Part shown: positions 36,970 to 49,288 of the stretch, in pieces
Position numbering within the stretch: the first letter of the stretch is position 1
How the letters are laid out: the number at the start of each line of letters is the position of its first letter
From: Cephalopachus bancanus
Lineage: Eukaryota > Chordata > Mammalia > Primates > Tarsiidae
NCBI GenBank assembly: GCA_027257055.1
Contig: JAPVLO010001002.1
Span: 248,001 to 312,000, forward strand
Direction: 5' to 3'
Length of the DNA: 64,000 nt
Notes under the pieces: generated by a model
Databases searched by the model: none
Seen by the model: the letters and a program-made list of their open reading frames with translations, nothing else
What the model was told of the DNA's origin: nothing
Program-made: the position numbers and the translations under genes

Positions 36970-37705
36970 TTACTATGTTATAGGTTTCCTTGTTTGGATA
37001 TCTTGGAATAATGACTAAAATTGAACAAATAAACATTTAATAATTATTGCAGGACTTTAAAGTGAGCATCTAATTGGAAAACTTGTAGCAAAGGCCTAAA
37101 ACCAACACACTTCTAGCCAATCCTAGCACACCGATTACTTGTGTTTATTACCTCTTTCTCTCAAATCCTGGTGAAATGCTAGTAAAGAAATAAAGCACAA
37201 GGAGAACAGGAGAGGAAGCATCAAAGGACAGGGCACTTCAAAGTACTATTGGGGTTCAAACAGAAGCCAGGGGACAGGCTTAGCAGGAAGCCACCAAATT
37301 GGGGTCTACAGCAGACCAAGGAAGGGAATTCTTTGACCAGGCAAAATTCGGGCAAGGCTCAAGACTGGGATCAGGGAGACAGCATCACCATCTGTACACC
37401 AAGTGGCTGGATTGAGTCCTTTCCCGACCTCACTCCACCAGGGTGACCCTGCCAGGCAAGAGACAAGAGCCGTGTTCTCTACAGACATTAAACCCAAGTG
37501 GATCCAATTCCCGGTATCCTATGGACCAAGGCTGGTACATCCCTCCTGCCGGCCCTCTCTTGTCACAGGCATGGGATGAGAGGCGCCTTCTCTAGAAAAA
37601 CCAGAGGGGCATAGGAGAAAGATCCCCAGATGTAGGTGTCGAAGAAACTCCAAGCAAACACTGTTTCTTCGAAGGCGGTGGAAACCAGACATGTGGGGAG
37701 ATGAG
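36970..37705. other. Unassigned stretch
   Basis: No recognised repeat or exon before the inverted repeat. Confidence 0.3.
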
Positions 37706-37708
37706 ATT

Positions 37709-37834
37709 GGCAGTGGCTTCCATTAAGCTTTTTAGAACAGCCCACTGCGCTGCTGTAAACTGGCATAACTGGTGGGAGCGTCTCAAAGATTCTTGAGAGT
37801 TGCTGCAGATTCTATGCTGGCACTGGAGTTTCAG
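37709..37834 (+). repeat. Inverted repeat, left arm (126 bp)
   Basis: Runs from 'ggcagtggcttccattaagc' to 'ggcactggagtttcag'. It pairs with the reverse complement of 38126-38251 with about 12 mismatches and no gap, roughly 90% identity. I do not recognise the unit as a known repeat. Confidence 0.9.
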
Positions 37835-38125
37835 GCCAAGGTCTTCAGAGTCCACACCTCTGACCTTTTTGGTAGTGTCCCTGACCACTACCCTTACCAC
37901 ACCCTCGAGCCCATCCATCTTCCCCCACGGATTCCTCATTCTGGATTCTACCTTTTACACCTGAAATGCCTGAAATGCCTCGAGTGGCTTCTGTTTCCCC
38001 GACCAAACCCAGACAGTTACAGCCTGTGCTTCAGGCTTCTGTTCCCATTCTTGCCCTCCACCAGCTTCTTTGAGTGCTGGAGGTATGGATGACTTTGTGT
38101 CAAGTTCCCTCGGTGGGTAGCACCA

Positions 38126-38251
38126 CTGAAGCCCCGGTGCCAGCATAGAATCTGCAGCAACTTTCAAGAATCTTCAAGAAGCTCCCACCAGTTATTCCAG
38201 TTTACAGCAGCACAGTGGGCTGTTCTATAAAGTCTAATGGAAGCCACTGCC
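38126..38251 (-). repeat. Inverted repeat, right arm (126 bp)
   Basis: Reverse-complement partner of 37709-37834. The 291-bp spacer between arms is not itself symmetrical. Homology stops abruptly on both sides of each arm. Confidence 0.9.
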
Positions 38252-38547
38252 ATCTCTGGGTGACAGAGATGGATTATGGGAGGAGAGAGAAGTCAGGATA
38301 AATTTCCCTGCACTCCCTCCCCACTGAGTCACAGATTGTTTGTGTCCTTCTACTGAAGACCATGACTCCTGTCAGCTGCCCCTTTCCACATGGAGACCTC
38401 TCAGAGTTCAGAACACCACTCCCTCCCCCTTGTCCCTCAAGTCTTAGGTAGTAACAACTTGCTGCGATTGCAACCCATGAGATATGGTTATATCCTTTGT
38501 TGTTTCCCCTAAATCCTGCCCACGTCTTTATAAATAGCCCCTTATAG

Positions 38548-38638
38548 GCTGGGTATGGTGGCTCATGCCTGTAATCTCAGCACTTTAGGGGTCAGAGACG
38601 AGAGGATTGCTTGAGCCCAGGGGTTCAAGACCAGCCTG
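38548..38638 (+). mobile_element. Alu 5' fragment
   Basis: 'ggctgggtatggtggctcatgcctg' to 'ggttcaagaccagcctggg', truncated where the following full Alu begins. Confidence 0.85.
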
Positions 38639-38932
38639 GGCTGGGCGTGGTGTCTCACACCTGTAATCCCAGCACTTTGGGAGGCCGAGGCAAAAGTATT
38701 GCCTGAGCCCAGGGGTTTGAGACAAGCCTGAGCAACTTGAGGAGACCTCGTCTCTACAATATATCAAAAAATTTGCCAGGCGTGGTCGCTCACGCCTATA
38801 GTTCCGGCTACTTAGAAGGCTGAGGCAGAAGGATTGCCAGAGTCCACCAGGTCAAAGCTGCGGTGGCTGTGAGCATGCCACTGCACTCCAGCCTGGGCGA
38901 TAGAGTAAGACTCTGACTCAAAAAAAAAAGAG
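38639..38932 (+). mobile_element. Alu with (GA)n tail
   Basis: 'gctgggcgtggtgtctcacacctg' to 'gggcgatagagtaagactctgactc'; the A-tail continues into a (GA)n array to 38972. Confidence 0.93.
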
Positions 38933-39191
38933 AGAGAGAGACAGAGAGAGAGGAAGAGAAAAAGAGAGAGAGCTGAGTCTATCTTATCTATTATAAGAGG
39001 AAAACAATAGACAGTGCTGCAAATCGAGAAATAGCAGCCCAGACATGCCATGTAGACACAGGGAAGTCAGTCCAGAGGAAACACCCCTAAGAGTTGAAAG
39101 CGGCTCCCCCTGGTGAGTGGAACTGAAAGATTCCAAGGGATGGCACAGGGCCTGCTGCCTAGGGAGATGAGCCTTATTTAGGACAATTATT

Positions 39192-40497
<1,306 letters not shown>

Positions 40498-40506
40498 ATA
40501 AAAATG

Positions 40507-40800
40507 TTTTTAAAAGCATGTACTTCTTGATCCAACAACTGTACTTCTAGGATTTAACTGTAGTGGAACAAAAATTAGCCATGTGAGCAAAAATCTATGT
40601 CATAAGTATTGTTTATGAACCAGAAAAAGTATAAACAATCAGGTGTTCATGAACAAAGATTTAAGGTACAGTCACAGAAAGACAACTATGGAGAAGCCAA
40701 ACATTTTGCTATAGAGCTTTTTGATTAATAGAAAAAGATGTTCACTGCCTGTTAAGTGACAAAAGCAAACTACAAAATGGTATGCCAACCGCTATCCAAT
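40507..40800 (+). mobile_element. L1M ORF2 3' remnant
   Basis: 'acttcttgatccaacaactgtacttctaggattta' and 'aatcaggtgttcatgaacaaagattt' then 'ttcactgcctgttaagtgac' follow L1 ORF2 3' order. Diverged. Confidence 0.65.
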
Positions 40801-41049
40801 GTTTGTTTTTTAAAAGTGTGTTTGTATAATATGTAGGAAAATGTGAGATTTTGGTATGTGTATGAACAGATATCTGTACAGATATTTGTGTGCACATGGA
40901 CATATATAGAAAGAGTATTGCTATATAAAGATATGTGTACATAGAGACAGAGAAAAACAGAGTAGAAAACTGTGTGGGTGTATGTGGGCCAAAGGGCACG
41001 AGAACTGAGACCAAACCAAGACCTGTGGTTACCACTGGGTGGTAGAAGC

Positions 41050-41705
41050 ACAGCTAATTTTATTGCTCTTCTCTATACTTTCCCACACTTCTAGGATTTT
41101 TTTTCATATCAAGCATGCATTACTCTTAAAGCCAGAAAAAAATTTCCAATTTGCATAAATAAATAAGTAACTTTTAAAATGAGCATCTGAAACCCTGGAG
41201 ACTAACTGCAGCAGCAGCTGTTACCAAAGATTACACATGTAGCAATTAGCACAGCTAAGAAAAAAAAGTGCGAGCTACCCTTATTAATTAACCCTCTCTA
41301 CAATGTGCTTTAGTAATACATGCTCTAGTATGTTGACGCCATCACTACAAATCTACATTTCTTGTTCTCTTTAGATTCATGTTTTTTTCTAAGGTCTATG
41401 AGGCCAGAACATCACCATGGACCAGCTGCATGCCATCTGGCTTCTAGGCAGCATTCAAAAGGCAGCTCAGTTCCCTTCCTTGCCCATTAGATGGGGCAAG
41501 AAAGCTTTAGAAGAGTCCCTGCCTGCCAAAACTTAAAGGGAAAAGACGAAGTTGCAGGAAAAGCAGTTAGTTAGAAGGGCTCAGAAGTCATCCCCATCTG
41601 CTTGGGCAGAATGTGTGCTAAAATGTTTCTAGGGAGAAAACTGTTTCCAGAGAGTTTTCTAGAAAATACAAAGCTGAGAATCTATAAAATGTGTTTCAAT
41701 ACCTG
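41050..41705. other. Unassigned stretch
   Basis: No recognised repeat or exon. Confidence 0.3.
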
Positions 41706-41711
41706 ACATTC

Positions 41712-41928
41712 ACGCCTGTAACCAGGCCCAGCCTGGGCAACATAGTGAGATATCATCTCTACAAAAAAAAAAAATGGCCAGGTGTGGTGTCATGTGCCTA
41801 TAGTCCCAGCTACTTGGGAGTCTGAGGTGGAAGGATCACCTGAGCCCAGGAGGTTGAGGCTGCGGTGAGCCGTGATTGTGCCACTGTACTCCAGTCTGAG
41901 TGACAGAGTGAGACTCCAACTCAAAAAA
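41712..41928 (+). mobile_element. Truncated Alu feeding a purine array
   Basis: The left arm is mostly lost ('cacgcctgtaaccaggcccagcctgggcaac'). The right arm is complete to 'gagtgagactccaactc', and its A-tail passes straight into the purine array. Confidence 0.9.
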
Positions 41929-42058
41929 GATAAGAAGGAGGGAGAGAAGGAGGAAGGAGAAAGGGAGGGACGGAGGGGGTAGGGAAGGAGGGAAGGAAGG
42001 GAGGGAGGGAGGGAGGAGGAGAGAGGAAGGGGGGAGAGAGGGGGGAAAGCAAGAAAGC

Positions 42059-42137
<79 letters not shown>

Positions 42138-42217
42138 GAAGAAAGAAAAGAAAGAAAGAAAGAAAGAAAGAGGAAGGAAGGAAGGAAGGAAGGAAGGAAG
42201 GGAAAGAAAGAAAAGAA
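41929..42217 (+). repeat. Purine array: GGGA, (GAAA)n, GGAA
   Basis: About 290 bp of A/G only: irregular GGGAGGGA to 42050, about 19 perfect GAAA units (42061-42137), then interrupted GAAA and seven or so GGAA units. It appears to have grown from the Alu A-tail. Confidence 0.95.
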
Positions 42218-42654
42218 ATACCAAGAGGACATAACCATCAGTTTACAGGGGCTCCCACTAGTCAAAACTAGGATAATTTGAGCTCCAAAATAATCCAGAA
42301 CAATAATGAATCATAAGCCACTGAAAACATAGGAATGAATCCAAACAAATAATAAATAGGCAAATACATAAATAGGAGAGAAGGGAGAAGCCTTGCTTAC
42401 AGCAGAATGCTCTTGCCAGCTGCTGAATGTAGAGGGAGTACTGGAGTTGGAAAATCATCATTTTGCAACCATACCCATAAGGACTGATTTAAACAAGAAC
42501 CATCAATAGATGCTAACTCCATGAGGCGATTTTGATGAGGAGCAGGATATTTCAATCATCACGAGGGTCATTAAAAGAAAAAAAGGATGCAGAAGAGGAG
42601 TCAGAGTCAGAGGAGTTGGGAGATGTGTAAGGAAGTAAGGAAGACAGGAACAAA

Positions 42655-42745
42655 GTGATGAGATGTGAGACGGACTTGACCAGCTGTTGTGGGCTTTAAT
42701 GATGGAGGAAGGGGCCATGAGCCAAGGAATGTTGGCAGTTGAGGG
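42655..42745 (+). mobile_element. MaLR LTR fragment
   Basis: 'gggctttaatgatggaggaaggggccatgagccaaggaatgttggcag' is a short piece of the MLT1-type LTR. Confidence 0.55.
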
Positions 42746-42769
42746 AAACTGCCAGGGGAGGGAGGGACA

Positions 42770-42862
42770 CACCTCATCAACAAGGGTACCTGCATAATCA
42801 ACGTCTGTATACCTAACCCTGAATTGTACCCCACATCTTTGTAATAATAAATGAAGATCTAG
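42770..42862 (+). mobile_element. L1 3' terminus fragment
   Basis: 'aacaagggtacctgcataatcaacgtctgtatacctaaccctgaattgtaccccac' matches the 3'UTR signature of the L1 at 30022-30540, read on the opposite strand. Confidence 0.7.
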
Positions 42863-43374
42863 TGGTCTGCAGCACCATGGGGAGACTACAGTTAACAATA
42901 ATTTACTGTAGATTTCTTTGCTCCTTTTAACATCTACAACGTTTATCAAGGACTACTCTAGGGCTAACAGTGTAAGAGAAAATTACAAGATGTCTGTTCA
43001 CGAGATGTTCAAGAATTGAAGTAGGAAAAGGTGAACTAAAATATTGGTAGAAATGCCCATTTAGAAAAATAGGTGGAAATTGGACCGGTGGCAAGAAAGG
43101 AAGAGGCTGGGAAGTGAATGAATAAGCCAAGGCTTGGGGTCTAGAGGAAGCCACCGAGGGTCGCCAGTGAGACATCTTTTCACGTAACACCCGGCACAGA
43201 GCAGACGCAGACTCTGATGATTCCCTTCGTGCTTTATCCCAGGTGTCCTGGAAGAGCCGCTGGGGAACAAGGTTGGATAAAAGAAAACCCGAAGGCAGCC
43301 CACCTGCCCTCTTTTCTCTCCAAGTAGCTCATAAGCCACGTGCTAGAATTTGGACTTCTAAATTCACTACAGGG

Positions 43375-43760
43375 TTTTGGCAAATCATTGAGCAAGTATT
43401 TTTTGAGCTACTTCAAGTCAGGCACTGAGCTAGGTGGAAGGGAGAGAGAAATGGGCCAAGGTCCTTACAGGCTGTGCTTGGTCTGAAGCAGGGGTGTGAT
43501 TAGGTATTCTGGGAACCCAGAGGAGGGGCAGCGAACCCAGTGTACTAGGTTGGGAAGGCTACCAATCTGAGTCTTAATGGTCAGGTATGGAGCAACTGAC
43601 CAAGCAGATACAGGGAATGGGCATTTGGGGCAATGGAAACTGGGAACAGCATGTGCGAAGGTATAAAGGCAAGAGTGTGGCACACGTGAGGGGATTTCAC
43701 GTGAGCTGGTCCACTCTACTGGGAGGGAGGCTACCAGAGCAGCTATGCGTGCAGATAAGT
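43375..43760 (+). repeat. L2 3' region
   Basis: 'gagcaagtattttttgagctacttcaagtcaggcactgagctagg' then 'gcatttggggcaatggaaactgggaacagcatgtgcgaagg' resemble LINE2. Confidence 0.6.
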
Positions 43761-43774
43761 AAAGTGCATAAAAG

Positions 43775-44044
43775 TATGTTCAACATCATGAGTCATTAGA
43801 AAAACGCACATTTAAGCCACAATGAGATGCCATTTCATACCACTAGAGTGGCTAACATCAAACAAAAGTACTGATGTGGTGAGGATGTGGAGTGCTTGGA
43901 ACTCATACATTCTGGTGAGTGAGAGCATAAAGTGGTAACGCCCCTCAGGAAGACAGTCTGGGAGTTTCTCACAAAGTTAAACATACTTACTACATGACTG
44001 GGAAACCCCACTTCTGGATATTTACCCAAGTGAAAGAAAAAGAT
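43775..44044 (+). mobile_element. L1M ORF2 3' segment (left part of a split element)
   Basis: 'aacatcatgagtcattagaaaaacgcacatttaagccacaatgagatgccatttc' and 'ctactggatatttacccaagtgaaagaaaaagat'-like sequence. The element continues as 'atgcctacataaagacctgttct' at 44303-44325 and then at 45309-45740. Confidence 0.8.
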
Positions 44045-44288
44045 GTTTTCTATGATATTTTGTCTTCTATATCCCGTATTTGGGCTCTTATTTTGTTGAC
44101 TTGGATTCTTCTGCTAAAGTTGGGGTTTTGGTGGTCTTCTCTTTCCAGCTCCCTTAGGTGATTTGTTAGGCTCTCCACTTGTGATCTTTCCATTTGCTTG
44201 ATGTGTGCTCATAGAGATATAAATTCCCCTCTTAGAATTGTCTCCATGGCATACCAGAGGTTTTGGTAAGATGTTTCTTCATTTCATT
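44045..44288 (-). mobile_element. Internal L1 ORF2 fragment between perfect TSDs
   Basis: The minus strand reads like central L1 ORF2 ('gcatggagacaattctaagaggggaatttatatc'-type sequence and 'caccaaaaccccaactttagcagaag'). TGAAAGAAAAAGAT flanks it at 44031-44044 and 44289-44302. No poly(A) at either end. Confidence 0.75.
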
Positions 44289-44325
44289 TGAAAGAAAAAG
44301 ATATGCCTACATAAAGACCTGTTCT

Positions 44326-44593
44326 GTAATCCCGCGCCTTTGGAAGGCTGAGATGGGTGGATTGCCTGAGCCCACAGGTTCGAGACCCGCCTGGGCAACT
44401 TGGCGAGACCTCATCTCTACAATAAATCAAAAAATTAGCTGGGCATGGTAGCGCGTGCCTGTAGTTCAGGCTACTCGGAAGGCTGAGGCGGAAGGATCGC
44501 CGGAGCCCAGCGGGTCGAGGCTGCGGTGGCCGGGAGCGGCCACTGCACTCCAGTCTGGGTGACAGAGTGAGACTCCAACTCAAAAAAAAAAAA
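44326..44593 (+). mobile_element. 5'-truncated lineage-specific Alu with TSD
   Basis: TSD AAAGACCTGTTCT at 44313-44325 and 44594-44606. It starts at 'gtaatcccgcgcctttgg', missing about 24 bases. Ancestral form of the local subfamily ('gggcaacttggcgagacc'). Confidence 0.95.
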
Positions 44594-44606
44594 AAAGACC
44601 TGTTCT

Positions 44607-45308
44607 TGATTCCTAATTGTCAAGAGGTCCCTCCTAATTTCTGTACCTTCTATTTCATTGATCTAAGTGGCTATCATTATGCCAACATTATATTCTATTA
44701 TTGTAGCTTTATACTAAGTTTTGAAATTAGTATTGTAATTACTCTTATTTGCTGTTATTTTTATAAAATTGCCTGTGATATTCTTGTTCCTATATATTTT
44801 CATTTTAAAATTGGCTTATCGATTTCTACAAAAATGCTTGTTGGGATTTTGATAGGGATTACATTGAATCTATAGATCAGAGGTCTCATATTTTTTTTAA
44901 AAATGTATTCCTACATAACATATTATTTTTCAAGATATTATGAGTGGAATTGTTTTCTTAAGCTCATTTTCAAATCATTTTCAAATTGCTAGTTCCCAGC
45001 ATGTAAACATGTAACTGATTTTTACATATTGACCTTGTATTTTGTGACCCTGCTAAATTCATTAAGTTCTGACAAATATCTATATCTATATATATATCTG
45101 ATCTATATATATATATGAATATATATATAGATAGATAGATATATAAAAGTTCTGGCAAATATATATATTCATATATATATAGGTTCTAAATGTACATATA
45201 AAGTTATATATATAAAGTTATATTTAAATACATAATACATATGTTCTTTAGGATTTTCTATGTATAAGATCAAGTCATCTGTAAATAAAGATAGCTTTAA
45301 TTTTTCCT
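44607..45308 (-). mobile_element. L1 ORF2 segment inserted in L1M
   Basis: 'ttcattgatctaagtggctatcattatgccaac', 'attattgtagctttata', 'ttttgatagggattacattgaatctatagatc' and 'aggattttctatgtataagatcaagtcatctgtaaataaagatag' are L1 ORF2 in reverse order of coding. A (TA)n microsatellite (about 45078-45190) has grown inside it. Confidence 0.75.
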
Positions 45309-45740
45309 TTCCAAAAAAAAGTCCATCAAGTAGTAAATGGATAAGTACATTATGGTACATCCAGACAATGGAATCTACTTCACAATTTTAAAAAAAATGA
45401 ATTCCTGAGATGTACGCAACAACTTGGACAAATCTTGAAAACATTATGCTAAGAAAAAGAAGCCAGACACAATAGGCTCCATACTGTATGATTCCACTTA
45501 TATGACATTCTGGAAAAGGCAGAACTATAGGGATAGAAAACATATGTTGTTTGCAAGGGGCTGGAGGTAGGGAGAGGAAATTGCTCACAAAGTGGCAGAA
45601 AGGAGCTTTTTGGGTGAAAAAGATTTTGACTGTGGAAGTGATTACATGAGTGCATGTGTTGGTCAAAACTCACTGTACAGTTTACATACCTAAAATGGTC
45701 AATTTTGCTGTATACCTCAATAAACATGACTTTAAAAAAT
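45309..45740 (+). mobile_element. L1M 3' end (right part of the split element)
   Basis: 'aagtccatcaagtagtaaatggataagtacattatggtacatcc', 'gaaaacattatgctaagaaaaagaagccagac' and 'gtatacctcaataaacatgac' form the L1M terminus including its AATAAA. Confidence 0.85.
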
Positions 45741-45744
45741 TAAC

Positions 45745-45965
45745 TCTGCCTGGGTCTGAATCCTAGCTCTGAGACTTATTAGCTAGTGATCTTGGGCAAG
45801 TTACTTACTTCCTTTGTCAGTTTCTTCAGCTGTATAATAGGGACAATAATAGTACCTACCTCATAGGGCTTTTGTGAAGATGAAATGAGTTAATACATGG
45901 CAAGTACTTAGAACATTGCCTGACACAGAGTCTTATTGTGAGAACAGGTCTGAAGATTTGATCTC
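45745..45965 (+). repeat. MIR, near full length
   Basis: 'ctgggtctgaatcctagctctgagacttattagctagtgatcttgggcaagttacttac' to 'atgaaatgagttaatacatggcaagtacttagaacattgcctgacacagag'. Well-preserved core. Confidence 0.88.
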
Positions 45966-46977
45966 CAGTTCCATCACTTATTAAATAATCTTGAGAACAT
46001 CATTTATCTTCTGGGAGTCTCTGATAATCTCAAAGTTGTGCTAATGTTACCTGTAACCTGCCCTGCACACCAAAATGGGGGCATTAAAAAGATTAGATGA
46101 GCTCTGCGTTAGAATGCGAGGCCCCTAGCCGCCTCAAGCTAAAAACCAAAACAGTGCCTTTGCCATCTGTAGTTTCCTAACCTCAGGCCGAGAGGTACTG
46201 TAAGAGCTCTTTGTAAGTTATCTTCTATATAGATCATCTTTGCCCAGCATGAAATTAGGGTGCATCTGTGTTACCTTGCTTCTGGTAGAAGTGTAGCCTA
46301 ATTCCAGATGTAAATGCCAGAGCAATAAACTTGCCTTCATCTCTACATTGAAAAATAACAGAGGGGGAAATGTTTATAAATTCATAATCTGTATGTGTGT
46401 GTTGGGGCAGGGATATCACCTCACTACCTTCATATGGCCATTCCAAGCTCTGAATCACTTCCCCATTCAGATGTTCACTTGTCCAATATTTCAAACTCCT
46501 GGAGAATGCAAAAAATGTTAGAATATCTGTCACCATGAGTTCATATAGAAATAAGATGCATAAAATGTGATAATACAATGCAATAAGTAAGTGGTACAGA
46601 AAAAAATAAAAAGATTAGAAAGGATAAACATGAGATCAAGCGAAGGCTAGTCATTCGAAGATAGATTTCTTAAAAAATTGGAAAAACAGAACCTGAGAGG
46701 ACTACCTGGATTCTGAATCTCTATGTGAATTATATGCTCAGTTATAATCTCTGAGTCAGTATTGCTTCAGGCCAGGAGTTCAAAAAGTCTCAGAGATGGA
46801 AGGACATAAGTCTCCAGATTGAAGGGTCCACCAGGAGCTCAGCACAATGAATAAAAGACCCATACCAATAAGTTGACAGGTGTACCAAAAAGCTATATAT
46901 ATGATCCCAAATCCTGGAATTTATTTATTTTAAAAATGTGTATTTATTCTTATATGTTTCAACTTCAGTCATCTTAT
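45966..46977. other. Unassigned stretch
   Basis: About 1 kb with no recognised repeat. A 107-codon minus-strand frame (46255-46578) has no splice or family support. Confidence 0.35.
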
Positions 46978-47020
46978 CTGCAAAGAACCCAAATAAATCA
47001 GCAAGAGAACAAATAACCCC

Positions 47021-47322
47021 AGCCGGGCTCGGTGGCTCAGCCTGCAATCCCAGCACTTTGGAAGGCTGAGGCGAGTGGATTGCCTGAGCCTGCAGGTTTG
47101 AGACCAGCCAGAGCAGCTTGGCGAGAACTTATCTCTGCAATAAATCAAAAATTAGCCGGGCACGGTAATGCATGCCTATAGTTCTGGCTATTTGGAAGGC
47201 TGAAGCAGAAAGATTTCCAGAGCCCAGCAGGTCGACGCTGGGGTGGCCGCGAGCATGCCACTGAACTCCAGCCTGGACGGGGGAGTGAGGCTCCAACTCA
47301 AAAAAGAAAAAAGAAAAAAAAA
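47021..47322 (+). mobile_element. Lineage-specific Alu in L1
   Basis: 'agccgggctcggtggctcagcctgcaatccc' to 'gggagtgaggctccaactc' plus A/G tail. Inserted between L1 'aataacccc' and 'ccattaaaacgtgggc'. Confidence 0.94.
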
Positions 47323-47346
47323 ACCCATTAAAACGTGGGCAAATGA

Positions 47347-47644
47347 AGCCGAGTTCGGTGGCTCAGCCTGCAATCTGCGCGCTTTGGGAGGCTGAGGTGA
47401 GTGGATTGCCTGAGCCCGCGGGTTCAAGACCCGCCCGGGCAACTTGGCAAGACCTCATCTCTACAATAAAATCAAAAATTAACCTGGTGTGGTAGCGCAC
47501 ACCTGTAGTTCCAGCTACTTGGAAGGCTGAGGCGGAAGGATCGCCGGAGCCCAGGAGGTCAAGGTTACGGTGGCCACTGCACTCCAGTCTGGGCGACAGA
47601 GTGAGACTCCAACTCAAAAAACAAACAAATAAACAACAAAAAAA
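47347..47644 (+). mobile_element. Second Alu in the same L1, with 12-bp TSD
   Basis: TSD GTGGGCAAATGA (L1 ORF2 sequence) at 47335-47346 and 47645-47656. Body 'agccgagttcggtggctcagcctg', ancestral 'gggcaacttggcaagacc'. The right arm has a short deletion before 'cactgcactccagtctgggcg'. Confidence 0.95.
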
Positions 47645-48465
47645 GTGGGCAAATGATATGAACAGACATCTCTCAAAAGAAGGTATACAAATGGCCAACA
47701 AACATGTGGAAAAATGCTCAACATAACTCATCATCAGGGAAATGCAAATTAAAACCACAATGAGATATCACCTTACACCAGTCAAAATGGCCATTATTAA
47801 AAAATCAAAAAACAATAGATGCGGATGCAGAGAAACAGGAATTCTTATACACTGTTGATGGGAGTGTAAATTACTACAACCTCTATGGAAATTGATACGG
47901 AGATTTCCTAAACAACTAAAAGTAGATCTATCACTTGATCCAGCAATCCCACTACTAGGTATCTATTCAAAGGAACAGAGGTTGCTATATAACAAAGGCA
48001 TCTGCACCCACATATTCACCATAGCACAATTCACAATTGCAAAGATGTGGAATCAACCTAAATGCCCATCAACCAACCAGTGGATATGAAAATGTGGTAT
48101 ATATACACCATGGAATACTATTCAGCTGTCAAAAATAATAAAATTGTGTCTTTTGCAGCAACTTGAACAGAATTGGAGAACATCATCCTAAGTGAACTAA
48201 CCCAGAAACAGAAAACCAAACACCACATGTTCTCACTTATAAGTGGGAGTTAAATTGTTCATATGCAAAGACATAGAGAATGGTATAATGGGCACTGAAG
48301 ACTCAGAAGGGAGAGAAGGGGAAGGAGTGGAGGGACAAAAATATCACCTGTCAGGTTCAATGTGCACAGTTAGGGGTGGTGGGTACACTTAAAGCCCAGA
48401 CCAAAACTATTTGTACCCCCCAAAGCTATTGAAATAAAACAATTAAAACAAAATAATGGAATGAA

Positions 48466-48805
48466 ATCAACATGTGGCCTTTTGTGACTGGCTTCTTTCA
48501 CTTAGCATAGTGTTTTCAAGGTTCATCCATGTTGTAGTAAGGATCAGAACTTTATTCCTTTCCACAGTGGAATAAGATTCCATTGTATGGATAGACCACA
48601 TTTTGTTTATCCAGATGGTCACTTGGGTTCATTCCATCTTTTGGCTACTGTGAATAATACTGCAATGAACATTGCTGTACAAGTATCTGAGTCCCTGTTT
48701 TCAGTTATTTTGGATATATACCCAGGAGAGGAAGTTCTGGGCCATGTGGTAATTCTATTTAGCATTTTGAGGAACATCTTGGACATCTTTTTTTCACCGT
48801 AGTTG
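48466..48805 (-). mobile_element. L1M 3' ORF2 segment, minus
   Basis: 'gactggcttctttcacttagcatagtgttttcaaggttcatccatgttgtag' and 'ttatccagatggtcacttgggttcattcc' to 'atttagcattttgaggaac' are L1M in reverse. Confidence 0.85.
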
Positions 48806-48989
48806 GTAAAAGACCATTAAGTTAGCAGCAGTGTGTTCCCTGCAATCACTTGTAGAAATTGTCATCGACAAGAACTCCTCAACATTGAAGTCAATTTCTT
48901 CTCTACAAAATATTATTTTAGGTTATTATTAGAAGGAATTGGAATTTGAGATGATAATTTACTGTAGAAAATTATTTATAAGGTTTCAT

Positions 48990-49288
48990 CTAGTTTTGTT
49001 TTGTTTTTTTGAGTTGGAGTCTTACTTTGTTGCCCAGGTTGAAGTGCAGTGGCACGCTCACGGCCACCGCAGCCTCGAGTTGTTGGGCTTAGGTGATCCG
49101 CCTCAGCCTTCCAAGTAGCTGGTACTACAGATGCATGTCACTGCGCCTGGCTAATTTTTGTGATTTATTGTAGAGATGAGGTCTCACCAAGTAGCCCAGG
49201 CTGGTCTTGAACCCCTGGGCTCAGGCAATTCTCTTGCCTTGGCCTGCCAAAGTGCTGAGATTATAGGCTGAGCTACTGCATCAGGCCG
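48990..49288 (-). mobile_element. Alu, minus orientation
   Basis: 'gagttggagtcttactttgttgcccagg' to 'gctgagctactgcatcaggcc'; 'catctagtttt' on both sides (about 48986 and 49290) is a probable TSD. Confidence 0.93.

Larger units (their letters stand above)
46978..48450 (+). mobile_element. L1 3' end with two Alu insertions
   Basis: Starts in ORF2 ('aaataaatcagcaagagaacaaataacccc') and resumes after the Alus at 47657 ('tatgaacagacatctctcaaaagaagg'). It continues through 'caccatggaatactattcagctg' and 'ctcacttataagtgggag' to a 3'UTR and A-rich end at about 48450. The ORF2 remnant has multiple stops. Only about 0.8 kb of L1 sequence is present, so it is 5' truncated. Confidence 0.9.

Noticed and set aside
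41790..42265. Phe/Leu/Ser-rich frames of 114-144 codons.
   Set aside because: Translation of the GAAA array and Alu.
46255..46578. 107-codon minus-strand frame resembling a short protein.
   Set aside because: No flanking splice sites, no recognisable domain, and AT-rich DNA produces frames this long by chance.
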